A stretch of DNA of 64,000 nucleotides, from assembly GCA_019638625.1 (NCBI GenBank), contig JAHBTK010000005.1:552790-616789 (forward strand), written 5' to 3'. The position numbers and the translations under genes were made by a program. The DNA is from Chitinophagaceae bacterium. Lineage in GTDB: Bacteria; Bacteroidota; Bacteroidia; Chitinophagales; Chitinophagaceae. Below, one piece after another: positions 8,263 through 18,420 of the stretch. The first letter of the stretch is position 1. Each line of letters begins with the position of its first letter. The notes beneath the pieces are model-generated. The model was not told the DNA's origin and made no database searches. It saw only the letters and a list, made by a program, of their open reading frames with translations.

Positions 8263-8619
8263 TTACACCCGCGTATACACATTCCACCCGTGATCCTCCG
8301 CAGCATCCGCGGCAGGAACGGAAAAGCTTTCCGCTTCTTCCCTGGTGGTGCATTTACGTTTGTAAATCGTTACCTGTCCGTCGCTGATATCCCTGAAGAA
8401 CATAAGAAAGTACACGCCTTCTTTGTCGCCCCCGCTGCCGAGGGTAATGCACCGCTGCTCCCCGGGATCAAAAGATACCAGGTTCTGCGTATAAGTTGTG
8501 GTATGGGCAGGTCCTGTCATTGAATACTCAATGTGCCCGGGAAAAAATTCATGCACAGAAGTTTGTTTGCCCGACCCGGGAATTTCAAATTCCCATTTGT
8601 ATTTTCCTACGACCGGCAT
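8263..8619 (-). CDS. Small protein of unknown function (118 aa)
   Basis: A 118-residue predicted soluble protein with no signal peptide or membrane segment. It has beta-strand-like stretches (KYKWEFEIPG, EYSMTG, VYFLMFFRDIS, GQVTIYKRKC) and no family I recognise. A CAAATCTA box at 8662-8669 (TAGATTTG on its strand) could be its -7 element, and its amino-acid content looks like a real protein rather than a shadow. It stands alone between the hairpin-rich region and the divergent IPT lipoprotein gene. Confidence 0.6.
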   Translation of the reverse strand: MPVVGKYKWEFEIPGSGKQTSVHEFFPGHIEYSMTGPAHTTTYTQNLVSFDPGEQRCITLGSGGDKEGVYFLMFFRDISDGQVTIYKRKCTTREEAESFSVPAADAAEDHGWNVYTRV

Positions 8620-8661
8620 CCTGATATTGTCTGTGCTTTCATCGTTTATTCAATTTATATG

Positions 8662-8669
8662 CAAATCTA
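8662..8669 (-). promoter_or_regulatory. Possible -7 box of the 8263-8619 gene
   Basis: TAGATTTG on the minus strand fits TAnnTTTG. No TTG is found at the expected distance, so only half of the promoter is visible. Confidence 0.35.
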
Positions 8670-8810
8670 CAATATCGGCCAATAAATGATAAAAAAGTCC
8701 TTTATTTATTCAGGAGCAATTCATCAAACCGATCAAAAAAGAAAAATCCGGGAAACCGGATGGAACACGTCTTCACGGCTTCCCCGAAATGGTATCACAT
8801 CATTAGGGTA

Positions 8811-8841
8811 TTGCAGACCGTTACGCACTCCTGTATTTTTG
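8811..8841 (+). promoter_or_regulatory. Promoter of the IPT/TIG lipoprotein gene
   Basis: TTG at 8811-8813, a 20-base spacer, TATTTTTG at 8834-8841. The leader to the ATG at 8958 would be about 110 bases. The rest of the 8620-8957 gap shows nothing else I can name. Confidence 0.6.
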
Positions 8842-8957
8842 TTACAGGTAATAGTGAGAAAGAGGCAATTCCACTGTATCAATGTTACTTCAGCAATAGC
8901 TGTATAATATCCGGAAGAAAAAATTGGTAAAAAATGACTAAAAATAAACATTTGATT

Positions 8958-10019
8958 ATGAAAGAATCAGCTAAACCAACAGCATTATTCTTACTCTTAT
9001 TTTGCCTGCTTACAGGCTTGAATAGCTGCAAAAAAGAGGGCGGCTCCGGGGAGGAGGATGAACCCACTAAGTCGCCGGTAAAAATCACGGGCTATGCGCC
9101 GAAAACACCCTATTGGGGCGATGAGATCACCATCACCGGAGAGGGGTTTTCAAGCAACAAAAGCGATATGCAGGTATGGTTTCCGGGAATGATGCTGGTG
9201 AAGGAATTTGCCGAAGGTGAGATACTGGAAGCCAGTTCAACGCAAATAAAAGTAAAGACGCCTTACAGAACCAGGGTAAACGCAAATGGTGAAGAAGAGC
9301 CTCATGAAAATAACGGCTCCAGCTCCATCGTGCTAAAGGTAAAGGGAAAAGAAGAATACAGTACTGCCGGGCAATTTGTTTACTATCGCGCAGTACCGCA
9401 TATTGTCCGGGGATTTACATACAAATATAACGGGGAGTTTATGCCCGGTGGGCAATTCGAGCTTAGAGGAATGGGTTTTGGCCCGGGTAAGAGCCTAGGC
9501 ATCCTCAGCGTGAACGGCACCAGCATACCGATAGACACAACATGGGCTTCTCCCGTTAATACGGCTTCAACTGCGGAGGGCAATATTGCCGTAGTGGGCA
9601 CAATTCCCATTTCAATGGCCAGCCGTCCGTCCCGCCGGGTAGATTACACCTTTAAATACAGCATCAACGGCCGGTCCACAGAACGTACCCACAGTGGCAT
9701 CAGCCTGCCGAGCCTTACCGTAAAGGGAAATACCATGAAGCAGGTATATACCAACAAGGATTCTTATTCCGACTTTGAGATTACCGGCACAAATCTTTTT
9801 GCCGATGAGGTAAGGTTTTCAAATCCGAACAGACCACCCGGACAATATACTTCGGTAGCTGTAACCGGAGCCGGCTTTGGCGCCACCAGGGTATCGGCTT
9901 TTGTACCCCTGGCTTTATTAGTTCCTTTTGGCAGGGCAGGCTACAATGTGTCGCTGTACGATACCCAGACCCAGCAAGGATGGCACATAGGTACTGTTAC
10001 AGTAACCATACTGCAATAA
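8958..10019 (+). CDS. IPT/TIG-domain lipoprotein
   Basis: 353 residues from the ATG at 8958, chosen because it starts the lipoprotein signal directly; an ATG eight codons earlier (8934) is also possible. The lipobox is LNSC (Cys24), followed by a short Gly/Glu linker. Residues about 40-130 match an IPT/TIG immunoglobulin-like domain (ITGYAPKTPYWGDEITITGEGF), and two further repeats of the same kind seem to follow (about 145-245 and 255-350). Such proteins sit on the Bacteroidota surface, often binding glycans. No SusCD pair is adjacent, so the ligand is unknown. Confidence 0.8.
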   Translation: MKESAKPTALFLLLFCLLTGLNSCKKEGGSGEEDEPTKSPVKITGYAPKTPYWGDEITITGEGFSSNKSDMQVWFPGMMLVKEFAEGEILEASSTQIKVKTPYRTRVNANGEEEPHENNGSSSIVLKVKGKEEYSTAGQFVYYRAVPHIVRGFTYKYNGEFMPGGQFELRGMGFGPGKSLGILSVNGTSIPIDTTWASPVNTASTAEGNIAVVGTIPISMASRPSRRVDYTFKYSINGRSTERTHSGISLPSLTVKGNTMKQVYTNKDSYSDFEITGTNLFADEVRFSNPNRPPGQYTSVAVTGAGFGATRVSAFVPLALLVPFGRAGYNVSLYDTQTQQGWHIGTVTVTILQ

Positions 10020-10033
10020 TATAAACCCGGTAC

Positions 10034-12334
10034 TTAGAATGGGTACCCTATCCCGATATTATACACCAGGTTTTGCCTAAGCCAGTTGCTGTTTCCAAAA
10101 TTGATCTGGTCAATCACCCAGCGTTCATTTTCCGGCAGCCACGGCTTACGGATGGGGAAAGCAACATCGAGACGCAACACCAGGAAAGAAATATCGAACC
10201 GGATACCGGCGCCGGCGCCCACCGCCATTTCTTTCAGGAAATTTTTAGTGAATCCGCCGCCAGGTTTACCGGGATTGGCATTGTATAACCAGATATTACC
10301 CGCATCAATAAATAATGCTCCATGAACGATACTGAAAAGTTTTGCTCTCAATTCCGTATTCAACTCCAGCTTTATATCGCCGGACTGATCGGGCAGTATG
10401 CGGTTATTATCGCCGGAATAGTAGGTGCCCGGTCCCAACGCCCTGCTGCGGAAAGCCCGGATACTATTGGTACCACCCGCAAAGAACTGCTTTATGAAAG
10501 GTAGTTCAGTTGAATTACCATAAGGAACACCCACACCGGCAATGATACGGTTCGCCCAATTGCTTTTTGAAGATAGTTTAATATAGTACCGGATATCTGT
10601 TTCTACCCGCGTGTACTGCGAGAACACCGCTCCCAGTATGGACTTTGGGTTACCCCCGGAACCGGCCCGCGTCAATAGCCCTGCTATATTACCGGAGAGG
10701 TCCAGGTTGGCATTAAAATACAATCCTTTTAGTACACCACTACCGGTAAGTTCGTTATAGTTAAAGTTATAATTGGAACCAATAATAAATTGCCGTTCCA
10801 CTACCTTGCCTAGAGCGGGATTTGTTAGTATACTATCAGCATATAACTGTGAAATATTCAGCGGCTGCACCAGGTTGATGGCGATGGGGTTCACCTCGTG
10901 CTCTTTTGTCAGCGTTTCCTTCCAGGCATAACCAAAACCCGCCCGGAAAGAATTCATCGTGTATAACCGTTCTTTGGTCAGAATATCATAGGCCAGCAGC
11001 AGATTGGTTTTGGGCATAAAACCACTCCGTGTATTTATGTTCACGAATGGAATGATAAACCTGGGGAAAGTAAGCTTCGATTCAAGACCACCCCGGTAGG
11101 TATTAAAACCTCTCAACTGACCGCTAAACTGTACCTCAAATCCACCCGTCGCGTTAATAGTAAGTAATTCCCCCGCCCGGAAAGTATTCCGGTTTCTCCA
11201 ACTGAATGTGACGGCAGAGCCCGCCAGGTTATTTGATTTGGTATTGGCATTTATATCCAGCCGGATCGACTTCCGGGGTAAAGAAGTAAGGTAGTAGTAC
11301 ACATCCAGCTTTGAAGAATCGTTTACCTGCTTTGCCTCGAAATTATTTTTCACGAATTTGAACACTCCCAGGTTGATCAACCTGTTGATACTTTGCAGGT
11401 GGCTTCGCCGGTTATATACATCTCCGGAAGAGAACCGCACTGCCTGCGCAAACATTTTGGGTTTATAAGTATTGCCACGGTCTACCAGGTAATAGCCGTT
11501 ATAATAAACCGCTCCCCTGTGAAGCGTATCATCCTGCTGCCCGCCACTTAACCGATAGCCGGGATAGATATAGATATTATTGATAGTATAAGGATTCCTT
11601 GCCGGGGGAGGCGCCGTTTTTTTAACTTTTACATAAAGATTCACCCTGTGATCCCCTATGGTGCTGTCGGCTTCCACGATCAAAAAATCAGGGTCGAAAT
11701 AGTAATAGCCTCTTTCCTTTAAAAAAGCGTCTATCCGTTCCCGTTCTGCCCGGATGACCGAGAGATTGAAGTATTGCCCCTGCTTTAGCAGCGTATTATC
11801 AAAAGAGGCTGCTATATCTCCCAGCAGTACCGAGCTGTCCTTTTCCAGGATCACATCTTTGATAACATAACGACTGCCCGCCGTCACTTCATAAACGGCC
11901 CGCGCCTTTTTTTTGTGCACTACGGTATCCCCTGTGACCACGCTGTTGAAATAACCCTGGTTTTCCAGCGTACTCTGCAATACCCGGTTATTAAAATCGA
12001 GGTTAACAGAGCTTAACAATACCGGGGGCTCGCCCCATTTGTATTTCATTTTTCCGGCCAAAGAGTTTTCCCGTTTGGGATTACCTGCCATGTTATACAG
12101 CAACAGTTTAAAGGGAATGCCTAAAACTTTTTTATTGGGCAAGGGACGAACCAGTCCCTCCGATTCAGACACTATTTTCTTTCTTTCTTTTTTGTTTACC
12201 TGCCTGTCTGCAACCCGAACATCAGCCCCGGTGTACAACGCGTCACCGGCGAGTAACCTGGCAGTAGTGCTGCAGCCGGATGCCACCAATAGGGCAGTTA
12301 TACATATAGCGATATTTACTAAGGTTCTCTGCAT
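10034..12334 (-). CDS. TamA/BamA-like Omp85 outer-membrane protein
   Basis: 766 residues. The N-terminus looks like a lipoprotein signal (LLVASGCS). POTRA-like repeats occupy about 90-380, followed by a C-terminal Omp85 beta-barrel with a GGTNSIRAFRSRALGPG motif, the VRGF/Y-type substrate loop signature, and a final aromatic residue (GIGYPF). Its start codon overlaps the stop of the tamB-like gene (TAATG at 12332-12336), so the two are translationally coupled. This is the TamA-TamB pairing that moves proteins or phospholipids between inner and outer membranes. The lipid anchor at the N-terminus is typical of the Bacteroidota form. Confidence 0.88.
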   Translation of the reverse strand: MQRTLVNIAICITALLVASGCSTTARLLAGDALYTGADVRVADRQVNKKERKKIVSESEGLVRPLPNKKVLGIPFKLLLYNMAGNPKRENSLAGKMKYKWGEPPVLLSSVNLDFNNRVLQSTLENQGYFNSVVTGDTVVHKKKARAVYEVTAGSRYVIKDVILEKDSSVLLGDIAASFDNTLLKQGQYFNLSVIRAERERIDAFLKERGYYYFDPDFLIVEADSTIGDHRVNLYVKVKKTAPPPARNPYTINNIYIYPGYRLSGGQQDDTLHRGAVYYNGYYLVDRGNTYKPKMFAQAVRFSSGDVYNRRSHLQSINRLINLGVFKFVKNNFEAKQVNDSSKLDVYYYLTSLPRKSIRLDINANTKSNNLAGSAVTFSWRNRNTFRAGELLTINATGGFEVQFSGQLRGFNTYRGGLESKLTFPRFIIPFVNINTRSGFMPKTNLLLAYDILTKERLYTMNSFRAGFGYAWKETLTKEHEVNPIAINLVQPLNISQLYADSILTNPALGKVVERQFIIGSNYNFNYNELTGSGVLKGLYFNANLDLSGNIAGLLTRAGSGGNPKSILGAVFSQYTRVETDIRYYIKLSSKSNWANRIIAGVGVPYGNSTELPFIKQFFAGGTNSIRAFRSRALGPGTYYSGDNNRILPDQSGDIKLELNTELRAKLFSIVHGALFIDAGNIWLYNANPGKPGGGFTKNFLKEMAVGAGAGIRFDISFLVLRLDVAFPIRKPWLPENERWVIDQINFGNSNWLRQNLVYNIGIGYPF

Positions 12335-15300
12335 TACGATTGATCCGGCTGGTTTTTATCTGTGTTTTTTTGTTGCCTTCTTTCTTCCCTTCGTTTTTTC
12401 CTGTCTTCCACTGTTCTTCTTTTTTGAAATATCTCCCGGAAACGGTTATAATCCATCGTTATAGTAAAACCAATCCCTGTTTCTACCACATAGCCCTCTA
12501 TAATTCCCTGGTACTCGTTATTGCGGTAGCCACGGAGCATATAGCGGCCATCTTCTGTAAGACGATACTGAATATTCACATTTCCGGCAATGTTGCCGCC
12601 CCGGTTGTTGCCGGTCTGGGGTCCGTCCAGCTCAAAGTTGGAACCAACGGTTACTGTCAACCGGTCGTCTAGCATGCGCTTAGACAGTCCTACATTCAGA
12701 TCGGTCCTGTCCTGCCGTTCACCGGTAGTATAGTCTTCCGTTGATTCAAGATCGAAGTTGATGTCTACACCTTTAATAAGATCCGCCGCCCACCGGTTCA
12801 ACTGGTCAGACATTATCTTATTGACGCTCTGGCGAACCATTGTGGAAGTGCTTATGCCGCCACTGCTGCTGAACGGGTCTTCCGCTACAAACCGGTTGAG
12901 CAGCAGCAGGGCAAAAACCTGCTTATTCATTTCCGCTTCATCCTGCCGCATCATATCCAGCTTTGCCCTTACATTGCTTACAATGCCGGAAGAAACCGCG
13001 GTCGTACTTTCATCAGGTAATACAATATCGAAACTGATTCGGGGGCGCATCAGCTCCCCTTCCATCTTTAACAAAACATCAAATGGCAGTTTCTGCAGGT
13101 AGGTATTTCTTTCTGCAGCCGATACCTCTGCTCCCAGTTGATTCTTCACCAGGTCGAGCGGCGAAGTATTAGCGGTGTATTTTGCCGTAATACTTACCGT
13201 TGCATCTGTAGGTTCTCCCCCCCAGGTAATTCTGCTGTCCTCTTCTATAATAAATTTTCTTTTCAGCAGGTTAAAGCTGAAGTCATAGCTTCCCTTGTTA
13301 ATTTCATAAACCCCTGACATGGCTACTTTTCCACCGGGTTCAATACCTACATTCAACTGCGCCCCACCCTTTACCTGCAAATGATCACCGCTGCCTTCAT
13401 CTACCACCACTACAAAATTCGCTTCTTTGTCTACCTCTGCATTCACAGACACATTCAACCCCTGCAGGGAAGTGGTGTTTAAAGAATCGTAGCTGACCTG
13501 GAAAAGTGAATCATTTCCCATAGCATCCTTATCCACAAAAACCACTACCCCTTCTCTTTCCACTACGCCGGGCTCTTCCTGCGGTAATACAACCGTCATC
13601 GCCGTTTTATCATTTATTTTCAATCTTCCGTCTATCTCAGGCGCCGCTTCTGTGCCCCTGATACGCAGATCAGCGTCGAAAAAAAGCTTTCCATAAAATA
13701 TTTTGTTGTCCTTCTTTGTACTGTTGAGTGCCCGGAAATCATTTGCCTGAAGTGCCAGGTCAAATTTGTAGTTCGAAAAATTAGTAGTAGCGGCGAGTCC
13801 GTTAAGGGTGAGCGCATTTCCTGCAGAATCATTTACCCGGAAGCGGTTGAAACGTATTCCTTCTTCGTCTATCTGTATCCGTTGCTGGTCAACAGTAAAA
13901 TAGTTGTTCAGCATGCTGATATTCAGTCCCGCGTTGTTAAAATTCAATGAACCGTTAACGGCAGGTTGATCGATGGTACCGGTAACGGCGAACCCTCCGT
14001 TGATACTACCTTTCACATCCTTTACAGCTCCGCCGGACAAGACCTGGACGGTAGTCAGGGGAATCGTCCTGATATCCAGGTTCATATCAAAACTGTTATT
14101 GGTCGTTTCATAGCTGCCTGCGAGGGCAATATCATTTCCTTTTCCCGTTACAGACAGATCTGCACTATAGGTGTTGGCAATGGTATTGTTTACCTGCAGC
14201 CGAACGTTTCCAACCGTATCTTTTTTTACAGAGAGATCATCCAGCCGCAAATCACCTGCAAATACCGGTTGGGAAGTAACATTATTCAGTTCAATATTTC
14301 CGTTGATAGTTCCATTTATACCTACAGAGTCAGACTGGATCAAACCGGAGATGGTTGACACCCGGAAGTCTGCGAACCGAACATCTATGGGGGCATTCTT
14401 TCCGGCAGACCGACTTTGTATTTTTATAGACTGCCCGTCCTTTTCAAAGCCAAAATTATGTATGTTGACATCCTCCGGCGAAAAGCTGATCCGGTTATCA
14501 GCGGCGGCTGTCCAGGGTTGGTAATGCAGCAATAAACTATCAGGTACCAGCGACAGGTCATATACTGCTTTTTCTCTTTGATCCAGCAAAATATTGAAGT
14601 GATATTTTTCTTTTTCCTCTCTATCTCTTAAATGCACTGAAATATCCGCGAGATTACCGGCTACCGATGCATCGATAGTACTCTTATATAATTGCACAGA
14701 TTCCCCGGATTTCAGGTTTTGTACAAAGGTGTTAAAAACCAGGGCGGAGTCCCTGGTCTCCACATTGATATCCAGGTTGTTTACGCTGGTGGTGCCATAG
14801 TCAATGCGTGGCGTCGTCATATGGATATTCCACCCGTTACCAGATGAAAACCGGCTGTTAAGCTTCATTGAGTCCAACCGGGCGAGATCAGGAACAAAGG
14901 CCTTCAATACAGGTCCACGGGCAACAGAGGCATTTACCGTAAAATCGAAATCCGCTACAGGTACGGGTTGGTCAATATTCATAGAAAAATAGGGATCTAT
15001 GAGTTGCGGTATTACCCCACCCATTTCGGTAAGCCTGTACTTACCGAGTAATTGAGCGTATAACGCGTCAGATTTCAGTTCGATGAACCGGAGACTGTCC
15101 TTATAACCGGCCAATAGCTGAATACTATCCAACTCCACCCGGTGCTGGTTGTGCACCAATAAGGATTGCAGAATAAACAGTTGCCCTTCGAGGCTATCGG
15201 GGTTGGTAACCGGGAAGTCCGCTGTTATTTTACCCCGATAGACCAACGCGTCCTTTGTGAAATGCAGCGGCTGTGTCTTAATGCTATCTACCTCTACGTT

Positions 15301-17421
15301 CAGTTGAAGCGCCGGATATTGTTGTGCCAGGTCAGCAGCCGCGTCCAGCGTAATGTGTATATTAGGGTCTGCTATAGCGGCATTGATCCGGGCCTGTTGC
15401 CTGGCAATGCTCCCTTCGATGCTGAGGTCCTTATATGAATAGTTGTTTACGACCGCATCAACAAGCTTACCTGAAAAAACCGCATCTGCATGCTCAATAT
15501 CGTATCCCTTCCCTTTTGCCGCCAGGGTGGCCGTAACCGGTCCGAGTGTTTCCCTGTTCTGCAACAAGGTTCCCAGGTCAAGGGCTTGTGTCTGCAGGGT
15601 GATATCATATACTGCTTTTACGGGGTCAGCAATTTCCTGCAGCAGGCCATTTAAAGATATATTTCCAAGGCTGGATTTCAATTGTATGTCAGTATTCAGC
15701 CTGCCCCCCGCTCCTTTCAGGTTGCCGGTAAGCTGCAGCTTGTCCGGGAGGGTGATATTATCAGGCAATGATCCGGCAGGAAGCAGGTTTTGCAGGTCCT
15801 GTTTTGTAGTGGTAAAATCCCTTATGCGGAAATTGGCGCCAAGCCTGTTTACATCCGGAAGCCCCTGCAGGGTACCGCTGATATCTACACGCGTGTTGTT
15901 ATACCCCGAAATACTTAATTCCGGTATCTGAAGGTTATTTACACTGCCTTTTATCGCGCTGTTAATGTACAGCACATTGTCTGGATTGGTGAACCCGGGC
16001 TGTGAAGACAGCGCCGGAACAAACGTCAGGATATCCTTAACCTGCACCCTGCTGTTGTCCAGGTCCAGGTTGAACTGGAGCAGGTTGATATCCTTCTGCA
16101 GCGCTTCAATGGACGGATAGCGTATTGCCAGGGACCGTTTCAGTTCTGTACCCGGTGTCCTGATCAGTAAATCTTTCAGGTAAGCCTGTGTAGAAGCATA
16201 CAGAAAATCAGCTTTTAATTCCTTTAACTCAAAACCGCTTTTTTCCCTGAGGCTTCCCCGGGTAATGGTACCTCCGATGCTATCACCGTTATAGACAAAC
16301 GAACCTGCATGCAAGTTCAACGCTTCAGCCTTCAAATGCATATAGTCCATACCCGTTTTTTGAGCAGGCACATTTTCATCATCAAACTGCAGGTTGATAT
16401 CATTTAATTGTAAAGCTCCCAACTTTGCCGTCCAGCCGTTTCCCGTTTTTTCTTCCGGTGGCGAAACGGGTGTTGCGGCCTTATCTCTTTCGTTGGTTTT
16501 ATCCAGGCGCAACACAACGGATGTACTGTCCAACCTGACCGTATTCACATCAATAAGCTGCTTTTCCAGATCCAACGCTTTCGTATCAATATTCAAAGCG
16601 CCCAACCGGATAAGGCTGTACATTCCCGCAACATCGCTTTTATATTCAAGATTTATCTTGTCGAGCCCGATCTTTCCCAACTGAATCCCTGGAAAATCTC
16701 CTTCCTGTTCTTTTTCCTGCACGTCCACAATTGTTTCACCCGCGGGTTTCAACGGAGCAGCCTGGTAGATCTTCGCATTCAAACCACCCAGGTTTACATG
16801 TTCTACCCCGAAATTCATTTCCTGCAGATCGAACGCCTGAAAACGGGTACTAAAATGTTCCCAGGCCACGTCGGCATCATAACCGGTTACCACATCCTTA
16901 TATACTATCCTTATATTATTGAGATCAAGCGTGCCAAAACTTACCGGCATGGGCGCTGTTTCCCCTGCATCCTCCTTGGGGGGCTCACCGGAACTGAACG
17001 CATCAATTATATACCGGAAATTAAAACTGGTATCGGGTAATGACCGGTTTATTTTGGCAGTCATATCACTCAGCTCCACTGATTCCACATCCAATCTTTT
17101 CCCGGTTATCAGTTTAAAAAGCGCAATATTTATCCTTATTTTCCCGGCATACAAAAGCGTGTCCCCGGTTTGATCTTCCAGGTAAATTCCATCAACGCTC
17201 ACCGTTTTCGGGAACCCGATATAGATCTTGTCGACAGCAACCTTTGTGTCTATCTTTTTTTCGAGATAATTAACCGCCTGCGATTTGATAAAGTTCTGTA
17301 CAGGGGGAACAAGAATTAATCCGCAAACCAATAGCAGCAATAAGAACAGGAAAATCACCACCCTGAAAGTCCGGCGAAGTATTTTTTTTAACCTGCTTTT
17401 GTTTGCATTTTTCGTTTGCAT
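12334..17421 (-). CDS. tamB: TamB-like translocation/assembly module protein
   Basis: 1695 residues with one N-terminal transmembrane helix (about 17-37) after a basic start. A very long repetitive beta-rich region carries AsmA-like features early (SVELSDMTAKINRSL, FGTLDLNNI), and the final ~350 residues have the TamB C-terminal (DUF490) layout. The tail is basic and rich in Glu/Arg. The family forms a hydrophobic groove across the periplasm and works with the Omp85 partner encoded directly downstream. It is first in the two-gene operon. CAAAAATA at 17509-17516 (TATTTTTG on the minus strand) might be its -7 box. Confidence 0.9.
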   Translation of the reverse strand: MQTKNANKSRLKKILRRTFRVVIFLFLLLLLVCGLILVPPVQNFIKSQAVNYLEKKIDTKVAVDKIYIGFPKTVSVDGIYLEDQTGDTLLYAGKIRINIALFKLITGKRLDVESVELSDMTAKINRSLPDTSFNFRYIIDAFSSGEPPKEDAGETAPMPVSFGTLDLNNIRIVYKDVVTGYDADVAWEHFSTRFQAFDLQEMNFGVEHVNLGGLNAKIYQAAPLKPAGETIVDVQEKEQEGDFPGIQLGKIGLDKINLEYKSDVAGMYSLIRLGALNIDTKALDLEKQLIDVNTVRLDSTSVVLRLDKTNERDKAATPVSPPEEKTGNGWTAKLGALQLNDINLQFDDENVPAQKTGMDYMHLKAEALNLHAGSFVYNGDSIGGTITRGSLREKSGFELKELKADFLYASTQAYLKDLLIRTPGTELKRSLAIRYPSIEALQKDINLLQFNLDLDNSRVQVKDILTFVPALSSQPGFTNPDNVLYINSAIKGSVNNLQIPELSISGYNNTRVDISGTLQGLPDVNRLGANFRIRDFTTTKQDLQNLLPAGSLPDNITLPDKLQLTGNLKGAGGRLNTDIQLKSSLGNISLNGLLQEIADPVKAVYDITLQTQALDLGTLLQNRETLGPVTATLAAKGKGYDIEHADAVFSGKLVDAVVNNYSYKDLSIEGSIARQQARINAAIADPNIHITLDAAADLAQQYPALQLNVEVDSIKTQPLHFTKDALVYRGKITADFPVTNPDSLEGQLFILQSLLVHNQHRVELDSIQLLAGYKDSLRFIELKSDALYAQLLGKYRLTEMGGVIPQLIDPYFSMNIDQPVPVADFDFTVNASVARGPVLKAFVPDLARLDSMKLNSRFSSGNGWNIHMTTPRIDYGTTSVNNLDINVETRDSALVFNTFVQNLKSGESVQLYKSTIDASVAGNLADISVHLRDREEKEKYHFNILLDQREKAVYDLSLVPDSLLLHYQPWTAAADNRISFSPEDVNIHNFGFEKDGQSIKIQSRSAGKNAPIDVRFADFRVSTISGLIQSDSVGINGTINGNIELNNVTSQPVFAGDLRLDDLSVKKDTVGNVRLQVNNTIANTYSADLSVTGKGNDIALAGSYETTNNSFDMNLDIRTIPLTTVQVLSGGAVKDVKGSINGGFAVTGTIDQPAVNGSLNFNNAGLNISMLNNYFTVDQQRIQIDEEGIRFNRFRVNDSAGNALTLNGLAATTNFSNYKFDLALQANDFRALNSTKKDNKIFYGKLFFDADLRIRGTEAAPEIDGRLKINDKTAMTVVLPQEEPGVVEREGVVVFVDKDAMGNDSLFQVSYDSLNTTSLQGLNVSVNAEVDKEANFVVVVDEGSGDHLQVKGGAQLNVGIEPGGKVAMSGVYEINKGSYDFSFNLLKRKFIIEEDSRITWGGEPTDATVSITAKYTANTSPLDLVKNQLGAEVSAAERNTYLQKLPFDVLLKMEGELMRPRISFDIVLPDESTTAVSSGIVSNVRAKLDMMRQDEAEMNKQVFALLLLNRFVAEDPFSSSGGISTSTMVRQSVNKIMSDQLNRWAADLIKGVDINFDLESTEDYTTGERQDRTDLNVGLSKRMLDDRLTVTVGSNFELDGPQTGNNRGGNIAGNVNIQYRLTEDGRYMLRGYRNNEYQGIIEGYVVETGIGFTITMDYNRFREIFQKRRTVEDRKKRREERRQQKNTDKNQPDQS

Positions 17422-17606
17422 AAATTATTTAACGGGCACTGCAGTACTGTCGTTATCTGTTACCAATCCGGGATTACATCTGAATACCTTTCAATGCAAA
17501 ATAACGACCAAAAATATCGGCCAACTGTTTCAGGCAGGAAATAAACAGTTTTAGCCGCTCTCAGGAACAGATTGACTTAAATTTTAACAAAAAGGAAGGT
17601 CGGATA

Positions 17607-18311
17607 TTATTTCCACAACCTGGCGCCGCCTTTTATACCATCCTGGTTGTTGGCAATTGTAATGTTTTTATCAAGTTTGAATTTGATTTTTTTGGCGTTG
17701 CCACCGCTGATATACAGGCGATCGTAGTTAAAAACAGTCTTGAGGATGAAAAGTACTTTTTCCAGCCGCTTATTCCATTTGGCTACCCCGATCCGGTTCA
17801 GCGTTTTCTCCCCGATGTATTTATCGTAATTCTCTCCCGTAGAGATGTTCAGCGGATGCTGCGACAGTTCAAGATGCGGCAACAGCACACCATCGTTGAG
17901 CAATGCGGTTCCAAAACCTGTTCCCAGTGTAACCACCAATTCAAGCCCCTTGCCACTGGCTATACCTACCCCCTGGAAGTCCGCGTCGTTGACCACTTTA
18001 CAGGGTTTGCCCAGCAACTTTCCGATCCTTTCCTCCAGGTGGGTATTTTTCCAGGCTTCGGTGCCCAGGTTGGGCGCTGTGTACACAATACCCCTTTTTA
18101 CATAGCCGGGAAACCCGACGGACACCTTCTGGTAGCTTTTAAAGTTAGCCGCAAGCTGCCCGATCGTTTTCAGGACATTTGCCGGCGTGGAAGGTTGCGG
18201 GGTGATGAGCTTTTTGTACTCTTCGAGCAATTTTCCCTCGCTATCCAGCACCGTAGCTTTTACTTTGGAGCCGCCGATGTCTATACTAAGAATTTTTCCT
18301 TTTGATGCCAT
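17607..18311 (-). CDS. ROK-family sugar kinase, polyphosphate-glucokinase-like
   Basis: 234 residues, the usual length for polyphosphate glucokinases. The N-terminal phosphate-binding motif is DIGGSKVKATVLD. VNDADFQG holds the predicted catalytic Asp, and LGTGFGTALLNDG is the second phosphate loop. The GFPGYVKRG and APNLG motifs fit the PPGK branch of ROK kinases. The expected product is glucose 6-phosphate made with polyphosphate or ATP as donor; the donor cannot be read from sequence. It is next to a GH20-like gene on the same strand, but 109 bases apart. Confidence 0.8.
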   Translation of the reverse strand: MASKGKILSIDIGGSKVKATVLDSEGKLLEEYKKLITPQPSTPANVLKTIGQLAANFKSYQKVSVGFPGYVKRGIVYTAPNLGTEAWKNTHLEERIGKLLGKPCKVVNDADFQGVGIASGKGLELVVTLGTGFGTALLNDGVLLPHLELSQHPLNISTGENYDKYIGEKTLNRIGVAKWNKRLEKVLFILKTVFNYDRLYISGGNAKKIKFKLDKNITIANNQDGIKGGARLWK

Positions 18312-18420
18312 AAATTCCGGTTGTACTCAGATGATCAACGGCATAAAAGTATGTATTTAACAATTTTCCGGTCATATTCCGGATAAAGGTTTTCAACATT
18401 TTTTTCATAGTAGAAAGCGC

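Noticed and set aside
8227..8523. 98-codon plus frame overlapping the 8263-8619 gene
   Set aside because: The minus frame has the more natural composition and a possible -7 box; the plus frame begins in a repeat.
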